Assembly (NCBI GenBank): GCA_900556455.1
Contig: USOV01000003.1
Coordinates: 1-40,885, forward strand
DNA length: 40,885 bases
Source of the DNA: an uncultured Clostridium sp.
GTDB taxonomy: Bacteria > Bacillota > Clostridia > TANB77 > CAG-508
Direction: 5' to 3'
Part shown: positions 30,021-40,022 of the stretch, piece by piece
Layout: each line of letters opens with the position of its first letter
How positions within the stretch are numbered: the stretch's first letter is position 1
Program-made: the position numbers and the translations under genes
The notes under the pieces: model-generated
Told to the model about the DNA's origin: nothing
What the model saw: only the letters and a program-made list of their open reading frames with translations
The model's database searches: none

Positions 30021-31610
30021 ATGAAAGAAACTAAAGGATATGTAAGTTTCATCTTACATGCTCATTTACCATTTATACATCATCCAGAAAGTGAAGATTA
30101 TTTAGAAGAAGAATGGCTTTATGAAGCCATTTCTGAGACTTATATTCCACTACTATTAAATTTCAAAAAATTAGAGGAGGAAAAAGTTGATTTTAGAATT
30201 ACTATGAACTTTTCTCCCCCTCTATTATCTATGCTTGATAATAAATTACTTCAACGAAGATATATTAAATATTTAAATAAACATATTGAACTTTGTAAAA
30301 AAGAGTTAAAAAGAACTGCTAATGATGAGCATGTAAATAAACTATCTCATTATTATTTAGATAGATATTCAAATGACTTACATGTTTTTAGAGATGTTTA
30401 TTCTTGCAACCTTATTGAGGCATTTAAGCATTTCCAAGATATTGGAGTTTTAGAAATAATTACTTGCGGTGCAACACATGGGTATTTCCCTATACTTTCA
30501 GTAAATGAAAAAACTATACGTGCTCAAATAGGTATTGGTGTTGAGACCTATAAAAAATATTTCGGGAAACAACCTCGTGGTATTTGGCTTCCTGAGTGTG
30601 GTTATGTTCATCAAGCAGATAAATATTTAAAAGAGTTTGGTCTAGAATATATTATTACAGAATCTCATGGTATATTATATGCAAATCCTACTCCTATTTA
30701 TGGAACATTTGCTCCTATTTCTACTGAAAATGGAATTGCAGCTTTTGGTAGAGATATTGAAAGTTCTAAACAGGTTTGGAGTTCTGTTTGTGGATATCCT
30801 GGTGATTTTAATTATAGAGAATTTTACCGTGATATTGGTTATGATGCAGATTATGATTATATTAAACCTTATATTGCAAAAAATGGTGCAAGGGTTAATA
30901 CTGGAATAAAATATCATAGGATTACTTCTAAACAAGGTGGTTTTAAAGATTACTATAATTTAGATTGGGCTTATGATTCTGTTTGTAAACATGCTGGACA
31001 TTTTTTTGATTCAAGAGTTAAACAAATAGATGAGCTTTCATCTTATATGGATGTTCCTCCTATTGTTGTTTGCCCTTATGATGCAGAACTTTATGGTCAT
31101 TGGTGGTATGAAGGTCCAGACTTTTTATATGTTTTATTTAAAAAGATTTTTTATGATGAAAGTAATTTTAAATTAATTACTCCTGGTGAGTATATTGATA
31201 AATATCCTCAAATGCAAATGTGTTCTCCTTGTATTTCTAGTTGGGGAGCTAACGGTTATAGTGAAGTTTGGTTAAACCATTTAAATGATTATGCTCATAA
31301 GCATTTGCATGTTGCCGGAGATAGAATGGTAGAACTTGCACACGAGTTTCCAAATGCAAAAGGTTTGTTAAAAAAAGCTTTAAATCAATGTGCAAGAGAG
31401 CTTCTGCTTGCTCAAAGTAGTGATTGGCTATTTATAATAACTCATGGCACAATGGTAGATTATGCTAAAAAAAGAATTAAAGACCATATTGGTCGTTTTA
31501 CAAAATTATATGAACAAATTAAATCTAATAAAATTGATGAAGAATTTTTAAAGCAAATTTCAAAACAGGACTGCATCTTCCCTTTTATAGATTATATGAT
31601 TTATTATTAA
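30021..31610 (+). CDS. GH57 family 1,4-alpha-glucan branching enzyme
   Basis: 529 aa. GH57 motifs: GYVSFILHAHLPFI (motif 1, HAHLP), GATHGYFPIL (motif 2), GIWLPECGYVHQADKYL (motif 3, nucleophile Glu in LPECGY at about 193), CPYDAELYGHWWYEGP (motif 4, acid Asp at about 354). A DUF1957 C-terminal domain follows (about 420-529). This is the branching-enzyme subgroup of GH57, which makes alpha-1,6 branches in glycogen. With the alpha-glucan phosphorylase encoded 2.5 kb away on the other strand, it indicates glycogen storage. It uses AAAGGAG before ATG 30021. Confidence 0.92.
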   Translation: MKETKGYVSFILHAHLPFIHHPESEDYLEEEWLYEAISETYIPLLLNFKKLEEEKVDFRITMNFSPPLLSMLDNKLLQRRYIKYLNKHIELCKKELKRTANDEHVNKLSHYYLDRYSNDLHVFRDVYSCNLIEAFKHFQDIGVLEIITCGATHGYFPILSVNEKTIRAQIGIGVETYKKYFGKQPRGIWLPECGYVHQADKYLKEFGLEYIITESHGILYANPTPIYGTFAPISTENGIAAFGRDIESSKQVWSSVCGYPGDFNYREFYRDIGYDADYDYIKPYIAKNGARVNTGIKYHRITSKQGGFKDYYNLDWAYDSVCKHAGHFFDSRVKQIDELSSYMDVPPIVVCPYDAELYGHWWYEGPDFLYVLFKKIFYDESNFKLITPGEYIDKYPQMQMCSPCISSWGANGYSEVWLNHLNDYAHKHLHVAGDRMVELAHEFPNAKGLLKKALNQCARELLLAQSSDWLFIITHGTMVDYAKKRIKDHIGRFTKLYEQIKSNKIDEEFLKQISKQDCIFPFIDYMIYY

Positions 31611-31711
31611 CGGACACTCTCAAAATTTCCTTTTTCTTAATAATATATGTATATAAAATATTTTACAGTAAAAAATATACAATATATGATTTAAGAAAGA
31701 AGGGAATTTTT

Positions 31712-32563
31712 TTGCCTAAATCCGTTTGCATTAAATCTAATAATTCACAAGTTTTATCATACATTTCAAATGAATTAGAGCATTTTAATGTTGATAACAC
31801 TTATTTTTCATGCAATAAATTTAAGAACTATAAAAATGTTATTGTTCATTACAGAGGCAAAAATTCATATGTATTTTTTTCTTCTTTATCTAAAATTTTA
31901 TCCTATTTAGTTTTAGATTTATATGAAAATTTAATTATAAAGCAGTTAATTTCTTATGATTATTTTTACTTTTCTCCTTCTGAGCAAAAAGAAATTTTTA
32001 ATTTATGTATAGAAAACTTAAATTATGAAGATTCCTTAGATAGGCTAGAATTAGTTCAATCCTCGTTTTTTGATTATTTAAAAGAAAATAAAAATTTAAA
32101 TTTAAATGGGTTGATTAGTTTTAGATTAACTGAATATACCAAATATTTAGACACAATCATTGATATTTGTGTGAATAAATTTGTTATTGATAGAGAATAT
32201 TTTGAATTTGTAAATTTACTTAAAACTTATGTACTTTCTTCTCCAAGTAATTCTGCAACTATTCATTTAGTCTATAAAAATAATGAATCTATTTTATTAG
32301 ATGAAAACAAAAATATTATTCCAATGAATAATAATATTTTTAATTTGCATTATTTATCAGATATTAGTTTTTCTAGTAATGATTATGCATTAAATAATTT
32401 GCTTACTCTTCTTCCAAAGAAATTGTATATTCATTTAATTGATAAAGAAGATGAATTTATTACTACTTTAGAAAATATTTTTGATAATCGTATTTCATTA
32501 TGCCATGAGTGTGATATTTGCAAATTATACAAAATTCAAAGCAACTTGTTTAATAGAAAATAA
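31712..32563 (+). CDS. Sporulation protein YtxC family
   Basis: 283 aa with no TM segment. The C-terminal half matches the YtxC pattern: LNGLISFRLTEYTKYLDTIID, FVNLLKTYV, ALNNLLTLLPKKLYIHLID, ENIFDNRISLCHECDIC. Family members are found only in endospore formers and act at an unknown step. The N-terminus is more variable. The start is TTG 31712 after GAAGGGAA. It follows the branching-enzyme gene by about 100 nt. The paired cysteines near the end (CHECDIC) are a family feature and could bind metal. Confidence 0.85.
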   Translation: MPKSVCIKSNNSQVLSYISNELEHFNVDNTYFSCNKFKNYKNVIVHYRGKNSYVFFSSLSKILSYLVLDLYENLIIKQLISYDYFYFSPSEQKEIFNLCIENLNYEDSLDRLELVQSSFFDYLKENKNLNLNGLISFRLTEYTKYLDTIIDICVNKFVIDREYFEFVNLLKTYVLSSPSNSATIHLVYKNNESILLDENKNIIPMNNNIFNLHYLSDISFSSNDYALNNLLTLLPKKLYIHLIDKEDEFITTLENIFDNRISLCHECDICKLYKIQSNLFNRK

Positions 32564-32583
32564 TAGTTTAGTTTTATTTCAAA

Positions 32584-32612
32584 CAAAAAGCACCTGCTCT
32601 TTAGGTGCTTTT
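32584..32612. terminator. Bidirectional terminator between ytxC-like gene and pyk
   Basis: AAAAAGCACCT-gctcttt-AGGTGCTTTTT, with A/T runs on both sides, serving convergent genes. Confidence 0.92.
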
Positions 32613-32624
32613 TATAATAATATT

Positions 32625-34064
32625 TTAAATTTCCACTATTCCGCCTATTGCAGTATTTAAACATGCTTCATTTGTTTCAAGGTTTGTTAATGCTTTATTT
32701 CCTCCTGCTACTACTATTTTGTCTCCTTTTAATATTTGTTTTTCTTCACACAATGTTTTAACTCCAACATGTAGTAATTCATCAATTGATTCTTGTGGTT
32801 CAAATAGTCTTGGTATTATGTTCCAACACATTCCTAATTGTCTATATGTAATTTCATTTTGTGTAATTGCATATACTGGGCATTCTGGTCCAAAGCTTGT
32901 AACTTTTCTTGGCATATCTCCTGTATCTGTATATGCTACTATTGCTTTTGCATCCATACTTTCTGCTGCTCCACATATTGCATAATTTATGTTAAATTCG
33001 TAATCTCCATTTTTTAAATTGTATTGTCTATTTCTAAAACGTTTCCAGTATTTTATAGAATCTTCTACTGCTATTGCTATTCTACTCATTGTTTTTACAC
33101 ATTCTATTGGGAATGCTCCTGTTGCAGTTTCTCCAGATAGCATTATTGCACTTGTTCCATCAAATATAGCATTTGCAACATCGCTTACTTCTGCTCTAGT
33201 TGGTCTTGGGTTTGAAATCATTGATTCTAGCATTTGTGTTGCTGTTATAACTGGTTTTCCTTGTGTATATGTTTTTTTGATAAATTGTTTTTGAAGTATT
33301 GGAACTTCTTCCATAGGAATTTCTACACCTAAATCTCCTCTTGCTACCATTATTCCATCAGATACTTCTAATATTTTATCAAAATTATCTATTCCTTCTC
33401 TGTTTTCTATTTTTGAAATTACTTTTATGTGTTCTCCGTGATTTTCTTTAAGAACTTGTTTTATTTCTAACACATCTTGTGGTTTTCTTATAAAAGATGC
33501 TGCAATATAATCAAATCCCGCTTCTATACCATATTTAATATCTTCTATATCTTTTTCAGTAATACCAGGCAAATTAACAATAAAATCTGGTATATTAATA
33601 CTTTTTCTATTAGTTAATTTTCCCCCTTGTATAACCTCACAAACTATATCTTTACCTACAATTTCTTTTACCTTAAGTTCAATTGTTCCATCATTTACAA
33701 GTATAGTTCTTCCTACATCTATTTCATTATACAAATTTTTATATGTGATAGATACTTTAGTATCATCTCCTAAAGTATCATCATTTAGAAGTGTAAAAGT
33801 TGCTCCATTTACTAAAACTGCTTTATCTTCTTTAAATTTGCCAATTCTTATTTCTGGTCCTTGTGTGTCTAGCAATAATGGTATTGGCAAACCTAATTCG
33901 TCTCTTACTTTTTTAAACATTTTTATTCTTTCGTCTTGGTCTTTATAATTACCATGTGAGAAATTAATTCTCCCCACATTCATTCCTGCAAGCATTAAAT
34001 TTTTTAAAACCTCTGGGTCATCTGTTGCTGGCCCCATAGTACATACAATTTTAGTTTTTCTCAT
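32625..34064 (-). CDS. pyk: Pyruvate kinase
   Basis: 479 aa, the classical length for a form without an extra C-terminal PEP-utiliser domain. KIVCTMGPATDD and GMNVGRINFSHG at the start, SKIENREGIDNFDKI (active-site Lys/Glu) and DGIMVARGDLGVEIP in the barrel, ITATQMLESM after it, SGETATGAFP, then the C-terminal allosteric domain. It makes ATP from phosphoenolpyruvate. It is 14 nt after glgP, so glycogen breakdown and lower glycolysis are encoded together. Confidence 0.96.
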   Translation of the reverse strand: MRKTKIVCTMGPATDDPEVLKNLMLAGMNVGRINFSHGNYKDQDERIKMFKKVRDELGLPIPLLLDTQGPEIRIGKFKEDKAVLVNGATFTLLNDDTLGDDTKVSITYKNLYNEIDVGRTILVNDGTIELKVKEIVGKDIVCEVIQGGKLTNRKSINIPDFIVNLPGITEKDIEDIKYGIEAGFDYIAASFIRKPQDVLEIKQVLKENHGEHIKVISKIENREGIDNFDKILEVSDGIMVARGDLGVEIPMEEVPILQKQFIKKTYTQGKPVITATQMLESMISNPRPTRAEVSDVANAIFDGTSAIMLSGETATGAFPIECVKTMSRIAIAVEDSIKYWKRFRNRQYNLKNGDYEFNINYAICGAAESMDAKAIVAYTDTGDMPRKVTSFGPECPVYAITQNEITYRQLGMCWNIIPRLFEPQESIDELLHVGVKTLCEEKQILKGDKIVVAGGNKALTNLETNEACLNTAIGGIVEI

Positions 34065-34078
34065 AATTTACCTCTTTC

Positions 34079-36646
34079 TTATTTTGTTATCCACTTTACT
34101 AAATTTAAATTTTCTGAATCTAAAAGCATATCTAATTTAGGCATTACTCTAAATGTATAGCCATAGTTTCCTCCTGTTTTCATTTGTATTTCTGTTTCAT
34201 ATGTATATACTTTGTTTTCTTCATCTGCTTCTTTTAGTTCCATTGGTACTATGTTTATATTCTCTAAAGTTCCATTTTCTAAGATTTTGCCACAATAAGC
34301 TTGTGTAACTATGTTTTCTAGCGCAATATTTGGAAGTTTTACTTTGCAAGCTACTTTTATTTTGTTTCCTGCATCTATTGTAATATTGTCTAAATTATCG
34401 TCTTCTTGTGTTATAACAATATCATTCCAATTTGCATATAAGTTTTGTTTTATACTATTAAATTCTGTAACTTTTCCTAAATCAGTATAGTATTTTTTGT
34501 TTAAATTGCATAATGGTATATAAAGATTATTTGTATAATCTACTAGCATCCTTGCTGTACTGTATTTTCCTCCTGTAGACATTATAGAGTTTTTCATTAA
34601 GTCCATCCATTGTTTAGATATACCATTTTCATCTTTATTATAATATGCTGGTATTATTTTATTTTCTAATGTGTTATATATACTTTCACTATCAGCAATA
34701 TCTTGTTCTTCATATGAATCATATTCGCTATTTGTTCCTATTGCCCAACCATTTTTTGTATTATATCCTTCAGCCCACCATCCATCTAGTATACTAAAGT
34801 TTACAACACCATTTACAGAAGCTTTTTCTCCACTTGTTCCAGATGCCTCCATTGGTCTTCTTGGATTGTTAAGCCATACATCAACACCAGAAACTAAGTG
34901 TCTAGCTATACCTATATTGTAATTCTCTAATAATATTATTTTTCCTTTAAATTGTGGCATCATTGATATTTCATGTATTCTTTTTATTAAGTCCTGTCCT
35001 TCTATATCTCTTGGATGTGCCTTTCCTGCAAATATTATTTGTACTGGTCTTTCTTCATCATTTAGAATTTCAGTTATTCTTTCTAAATCTTTAAATATTA
35101 ATGTTGCTCTTTTATATGTTGCAAATCTTCTTGCAAATCCAATAGTTAATGCATTTGGATTTAATTTTGATGTGATCTCTTTTATTTCGTCATAATGCAT
35201 ACCAGATTTTTTTAATCTGGCTGTAACATTTTTTCTTACTAAATCACGTAGTTTTACTTTTCTTTCTTGGTGTTCTTTCCATAATTTTTCATTAGGAATG
35301 TCTTTTATTTTTTCCCAAGTTTTATCGTCATAAATTTTATCTTGCCAATATGCTTCTAAATATTCATTATATAAATTTTTTAAGTTTGGTGCAAGCCATG
35401 AACATGTATGTATACCATTTGTTACATAAGTTATTGGAGATTCTTTTGGAGATATTTCTGGCCATACTTCACTAAATAGTTCTCTTGAAACTTCTCCATG
35501 TAATTTGCTTACTCCATTTTTCTTCCCCGCAATTCTTAATGCAAGAATTCCCATATTAAAGTGAGTTTTATTTTGTTCTCTTGGTTTCATTCCTAAGCTT
35601 AAGAATTCATCCTCTGTAATTCCTAATTTTTCCCAATATTTATCAAAATATTTTTTTACCAATTCTACTGGGAATATATCATTTCCAGCTGGCACTGGTG
35701 TATGTGTTGTAAACACTGTTTTAGATGTTACAATATCTTTTGCAATATTAAATGATACTTGTTTTTCTTCTATTATATTTTTTATTGCTTCCAACACCAA
35801 GAATGATGAGTGCCCTTCGTTCATATGGTATACTGTTGGTTTTAGTCCTAATTCTTTTAGTACTGTTACACCACCAATTCCTAAAACAATTTCTTGTTTT
35901 ATTCTCATGTCTTGGTCTCCACCATATAGTCTTAAAGTTATTCCTCTATTTGTTTCTTTGTTTTCTGGAATATCTGTATCTAGTAAATATAATTTTACTC
36001 TACCTACTTCTATTTTCCATACTTTTACATATACTCTTTCCTTTGCCATTTTTAACTCAACAATTAAGTCTTCTCCTGTTTTTGTTTTTACAGGATTTAT
36101 TGGTAAATTATCTAATTCAATGTTTTTATATTCTGTTTGTTGAGCACCATTTCTATCTATTATTTGATGGAAATATCCATTTTTATACAATAACCCTATT
36201 GCAACTAGTGGTATTCCTAAATCACTGGCAGATTTTAAATGGTCTCCAGAAAGTATTCCAAGCCCTCCAGAGTATATTGGCAAGGTTTCATCTAAACCAT
36301 ATTCAGCTGAGAAGTATGCAATTAAATCATCTTTATTTTCTGGATATGTTTTATTAAACCATGTGTTTTTGCTTTGCATATATGCTTTAAAATTATTTAA
36401 GTTTGTTTCATATTCTTTTACGATTTTCTCATCTTTTACTGCATTTTCTAATTTTTCTTGGTCTACTAGTTTTAAAAATTTTACAGGGTTTTTATCGCAT
36501 TTCTCCCATAAGTCTATATCAATTTGTTTAAATATTTTCAAAAATTCTGTATTCCATGACCACCATAGGTTATTTGCAATTGTTCCTAGTTCTCCTATTT
36601 GTTTTGGTAATTGTGGATTAACTGTGATTTTGTTAAAAATATACAT
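34079..36646 (-). CDS. glgP: Alpha-glucan (glycogen/maltodextrin) phosphorylase
   Basis: 855 aa, GT35 phosphorylase of the DUF3417-containing type: the N-terminal helical part (PKQIGELGTIANNLWWSWN), then FSAEYGLDETLPIYSGGLGILSGDHLKSASDLG, NEGHSSFLVLEAI, THTPVPAGND, TNGIHTCSWL, and the PLP site GTSGEKASVNGVVNFSILDGWW with the cofactor lysine around residue 610. It releases glucose-1-phosphate from alpha-1,4-glucans. Own promoter and AGGAGG-like site. The C-terminal 110 residues form a beta-rich domain typical for this subtype. Confidence 0.94.
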   Translation of the reverse strand: MYIFNKITVNPQLPKQIGELGTIANNLWWSWNTEFLKIFKQIDIDLWEKCDKNPVKFLKLVDQEKLENAVKDEKIVKEYETNLNNFKAYMQSKNTWFNKTYPENKDDLIAYFSAEYGLDETLPIYSGGLGILSGDHLKSASDLGIPLVAIGLLYKNGYFHQIIDRNGAQQTEYKNIELDNLPINPVKTKTGEDLIVELKMAKERVYVKVWKIEVGRVKLYLLDTDIPENKETNRGITLRLYGGDQDMRIKQEIVLGIGGVTVLKELGLKPTVYHMNEGHSSFLVLEAIKNIIEEKQVSFNIAKDIVTSKTVFTTHTPVPAGNDIFPVELVKKYFDKYWEKLGITEDEFLSLGMKPREQNKTHFNMGILALRIAGKKNGVSKLHGEVSRELFSEVWPEISPKESPITYVTNGIHTCSWLAPNLKNLYNEYLEAYWQDKIYDDKTWEKIKDIPNEKLWKEHQERKVKLRDLVRKNVTARLKKSGMHYDEIKEITSKLNPNALTIGFARRFATYKRATLIFKDLERITEILNDEERPVQIIFAGKAHPRDIEGQDLIKRIHEISMMPQFKGKIILLENYNIGIARHLVSGVDVWLNNPRRPMEASGTSGEKASVNGVVNFSILDGWWAEGYNTKNGWAIGTNSEYDSYEEQDIADSESIYNTLENKIIPAYYNKDENGISKQWMDLMKNSIMSTGGKYSTARMLVDYTNNLYIPLCNLNKKYYTDLGKVTEFNSIKQNLYANWNDIVITQEDDNLDNITIDAGNKIKVACKVKLPNIALENIVTQAYCGKILENGTLENINIVPMELKEADEENKVYTYETEIQMKTGGNYGYTFRVMPKLDMLLDSENLNLVKWITK

Positions 36647-36705
36647 TTTATTTGCCTCCTTGGTTATTCTTATAAAATCTTATGTGCCTATTTTTCAATA
36701 TATTT

Positions 36706-36734
36706 ATTATCTACTAAAATTAATTTTTTGTCAA
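36706..36734 (-). promoter_or_regulatory. Promoter of glgP-pyk
   Basis: TTGACA (36729-36734), 17-nt spacer, GATAAT (36706-36711). Confidence 0.7.
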
Positions 36735-36774
36735 TCTAAAATGCAAGGTTTTAGAAAAAAATTTGTTTTAACTA

Positions 36775-38977
36775 TTACAACATTTTCAGCTTATATTCTA
36801 GTCCTGTGTTTCTTTTTTTTATTTCTACATTTCTTATCATAGATTCTACTATATTTTTATTTCCAAGTAATATAAGTAATTTTTTTGCTCTTGTCATTCC
36901 TGTGTATAACAAATTTCTTGTAAGGAGCATTGGAGATGCTTGTGGTACACACATTATTACTACGTCAAATTCGCTTCCGTTGTGATTTATGTATTGTTAT
37001 GCTGTAGCTATGTTCTAGCTGTTCTAGTTCATTATATTCATACCACGCTTTTTTTCCATCATCAAAGCTCACTTGTAGTGCTTTTGCTGTATCATCTATA
37101 TTTTCTATTCTTCCAATCTCTCCATTGAATATTCCGCTTCCATTTTGCCCATCATTTTTTTCCCAGAATATATCATAGTTATTTTTTATTTGCATTACTC
37201 TGTCGCCTATTTTAAAGATAATGTCACCATATTTCTTTTCTTCTCTTTCTTCACCATTTAAAACTTTTTGTAATACTTTATTTAGTTCTTTTGTTCCAAA
37301 TGTGCCTTTTTTAGTTGGAGTTAATACTTGAATATTTTCAAAGAAATCATAATCACCATATTTTTTTAATCTTCCAGAACACAATGAAATAATATCTGAT
37401 AACATTTTTTCTTGATTTGTTTCATTTATAAAGAAGAAATCATTTAAAGATTCTTCTGTTTTATTATCATCAAAGAATTCTTCTCCATTATTTACTTTAT
37501 GTGCATTTGTTATTATTTCACTCTTTGCAGCTTGTCTAAATATTTCGTTTAATTCTATTGTTGTAATTTTGCCAGAATTAATTATATCTTTTAAAACATT
37601 TCCTGCTCCTACTGATGCTAGCTGGTTTACATCTCCTACAAGTATCAACTTTGTGCCTAAATAAACTCCTTTTAAAATATAATTCATTAAAAATGTATCT
37701 ACCATAGACATTTCATCTATTATTATTACATCTCCGTCTATTGGAGCTATTGGATAGTCTAGCTTTTCGACATCTAGGGTTTCTTCCATTTTTCCTATTT
37801 CTAAAAGCCTATGTATTGTGCTTGCTTCTTCTCCTGTTGCTTCACTCATCCTTTTTGCTGCTCTTCCGGTTGGTGCACAAAGTACAACTTTTTTTTGTTC
37901 ATATTTTTTATATAATTCTATAATAAATTTAATTATTGTTGTTTTCCCAGTACCAGGTCCACCTGTAATAATACATACATTGTTTTCATTTACCGCTTCT
38001 ATTGCCTCTTTTTGTTTTTCAGATAAAAATATACTTGCCTCTTCTTCTATTCCTTTAAATTTAACTTTAAAGTTTTTTACTTTTTTTATATTATCTGCTT
38101 TATTTAAAGCCATCAATCTATCTGCTATGAATTTTTCTGCAAAATAATAAGTATTTAAATATGCAAAAGTTTCTTCTTCTCTTTCTTCTATAATAACCTT
38201 TTGCTGTACATTTAAATTAATCAAAGCTTCTTCAATATCATTTTTTTCTACTCCCAAAAGGTCTTTTACAAATTTTATTAGGTTTTCTTTTACCACACAA
38301 GTATGTCCATTATTAGAAGATATTGTAAGGCTATATTTTATAGCACTTTCTATTCTTTTGGCATCATTTTGGTTTACTCCTAAGTCCATTGCCATTTTAT
38401 CTATTTTATTAAAATCTACTCCATATGTTATATCTAGCAATATATATGGATTTTGTTCAATTTGCTGTACTGCATCTTTTCCAAGCATTTCATAAACTTT
38501 TTTACTATTTTGTGCACCTATTCCGAACTTTTCTAAGAAACCTACTATTTGCCATAATTCCCATTTTTGCACAAATTCTTCTGAAATTTCAATTGCTTTG
38601 GTTTTTGTTATTCCTTTTATTCTTGCAAGTTTTTCTGGTTCCATTTTTATAATAGCAATTGTTTCTTCTTTAAATTTATCTACAATTTTTTTTGCAGTAG
38701 CAGGGCCTACTCCTTTTATTGCTCCACTTCCTAAATAATTAGTTAATGCTTCTAATGTTTGTGGCATTATTTTTTCAAATGTTTCTATTTTAAATTGTTC
38801 TCCATAGTCTTGGTGTGTAACATATTTTCCAAATAGTTTAAGGCTATCTCCTTTATTTATAAAAGGTAAATAGCCTACAACTGTTGTTATTTCATTTTCC
38901 ATTGTAAATTCTGCTACAGTATAACAATTTGTTTCATTTTGATATATTATTTCTGTTATTTGTCCTACAATTTCCAA
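36775..38977 (-). CDS. recD2: RecD2-type DNA helicase, read across a +1 shift at CGG
   Basis: A 5'-3' SF1B helicase of about 733 aa when read through the shift. N-terminal OB-like and HhH domains (LTNYLGSGAIKGVGPATAKKIVDKF), Walker A ITGGPGTGKTTI (about 340), Walker B VIIIDEMSMVD, GDVNQLASVGAGNVL, then YSITIHKSQ. The zero frame there reads CGG (36979-36977) and stops four codons later. Skipping its C gives G-SEFDVVIMCVPQASPMLLTRNLLYTGMTRAKKLLIL to the natural end at 36775. The added part holds motif VI (YTGMTRA) with the arginine finger, without which the helicase would be inactive. Q-G-SEFD is the invariant family sequence. The start is TTG 38977 after AAGGAG. It lies just downstream of the 6S RNA gene. 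Confidence 0.9.
36977..36979 (-). other. In-frame CGG at +1 shift site in recD2
   Basis: CAA CGG AAG in the zero frame; CAA (C) GGA AGC GAA TTT after the skip. The base before the extra C is A, so no homopolymer is involved. Confidence 0.8.
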
Positions 38978-39014
38978 AGTTTTCTCCTTAAGTTTTTTAT
39001 TTCAATTAACATAA

Positions 39015-39197
39015 ATCCCCGCCTTGGCCGTTTCTATAGGGATTTTAAGGACCTGCTCCTAGCAGGTGGGTGCCCTCCTAAATACTCATGGGCTTCTTAC
39101 TATATATGTGTAAGCATGCACGCCATACTCAGAGTCCAGGCTCCCTTTCCTTATATGTTGGTTCTAAAATACCTATTTTTTCGTACCACGCAGGGAT
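39015..39197 (-). ncRNA. ssrS: 6S RNA
   Basis: A 183-nt GC-richer region with a closing stem ATCCCTGC / GCGGGGAT between its ends. It has internal features of 6S RNA: GTGCATGCTTAC...GTAAGAAGCC (the GCAUGC ... GAGAAGCC arm known from E. coli 6S) and GGGCACCCACCTGC / GCAGGT in the 3' part. A TATAAT lies 7 nt upstream of the predicted 5' end. 6S RNA mimics an open promoter and sequesters sigma-A RNA polymerase in stationary phase. The identification rests on motifs and fold recognised by eye. Confidence 0.78.
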
Positions 39198-39203
39198 ATT
39201 ATT

Positions 39204-39233
39204 ATTATATACTAATTTTCTTTTTTTGTTACA
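39204..39233 (-). promoter_or_regulatory. Promoter of 6S RNA
   Basis: TATAAT at 39204-39209, placing the start at about 39197, exactly where the 6S closing stem begins; the -35 (TGTAAC, 18-nt spacing) is poor. Confidence 0.5.
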
Positions 39234-39895
39234 TGTTTTTTCTTTAATTTTATAATTATTACTATAGCTGCTATTATTACCACTACTATTACTAATATAA
39301 TTGCAATTGATAGCATATTTATTTCTTCTGCTACAAATTCTATTTTATTCATTTTTCCTGCTGTTAAGTTCCAAGTTAATTCTTTTTGATTTTTAGATAT
39401 TTCATTTGCATTACTTGTTTTTACTTTTGCTGGTAGTTTTATTTTATAAGTCATTTCTATAGTTTCTTCACTTTCATTCATAGTAGTTAAATCTATTTGC
39501 GTATTTTGTGAATATCTTACAATTAAAAAACCTTTTTCAATTTTAATTCCATTATTTTCTGTATCTTTAACATATTCTTCTCCAAAAGCTTCTTGTAAAG
39601 AAAAGTCTTTTGATAAATCTTTTACATGTTTATTAGCCTTAAATCCTGATATATTATCATTTTCATATGCTTCTACTGTATATGCACTTTTTTCTGCTTG
39701 TTCTTTCATTGATGATATTACATCTTCTGCTGAAATATTTAGTTGTTGCAAAACATCTTTTGAAATTCCATATGTGTATGCAATTTCTCCTGACCCATCT
39801 TTATTTACTTTTACTTCATAATTAATTTGTGCACATCCTGTAAGTGTTATTAACATTATTATTAGCATAGTTATTAATCCGATTGTTTTTTTCAT
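39212..39895 (-). CDS. Lipoprotein with LppM-like domain and C-terminal membrane anchor
   Basis: 227 aa. A lipoprotein signal peptide with lipobox LTGC (cysteine about residue 21), then an extracytoplasmic domain (INYEVKVNKDGSGEIAYTYGI to KMNKIEFVAEE), and a C-terminal TM helix (about 195-217) followed by a basic tail KLKKKHVTKKEN. The start of the mature domain (YEVKVNKDGSG...) fits the LppM/DUF3153 group. It is thus anchored at both ends. Its promoter (39926-39954) and ribosome binding site (GGAGG) are clear. Function is unknown. Confidence 0.8.
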   Translation of the reverse strand: MKKTIGLITMLIIMLITLTGCAQINYEVKVNKDGSGEIAYTYGISKDVLQQLNISAEDVISSMKEQAEKSAYTVEAYENDNISGFKANKHVKDLSKDFSLQEAFGEEYVKDTENNGIKIEKGFLIVRYSQNTQIDLTTMNESEETIEMTYKIKLPAKVKTSNANEISKNQKELTWNLTAGKMNKIEFVAEEINMLSIAIILVIVVVIIAAIVIIIKLKKKHVTKKEN

Positions 39896-39925
39896 TTAAA
39901 TTACCTCCATTAATTTTATATATTT

Positions 39926-39954
39926 AATATATCATGATTTTTTAATTATGGCAA
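39926..39954 (-). promoter_or_regulatory. Promoter of the LppM-like lipoprotein gene
   Basis: TTGCCA (39949-39954), 17-nt spacer, TATATT (39926-39931). Confidence 0.65.
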
Positions 39955-39975
39955 TAGAAAATTAATGGAATTTTG

Positions 39976-40022
39976 TAAAAAACAAGTGCTTAAACCAAAT
40001 CTGATTTAAGCACTTGTTTTTC
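39976..40022 (-). terminator. Terminator of the 51-aa gene
   Basis: AACAAGTGCTTAAA and its complement with a 10-nt loop, followed by TTTTTT on the minus strand; begins directly at the stop codon of the 40023-40178 ORF. Confidence 0.9.
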
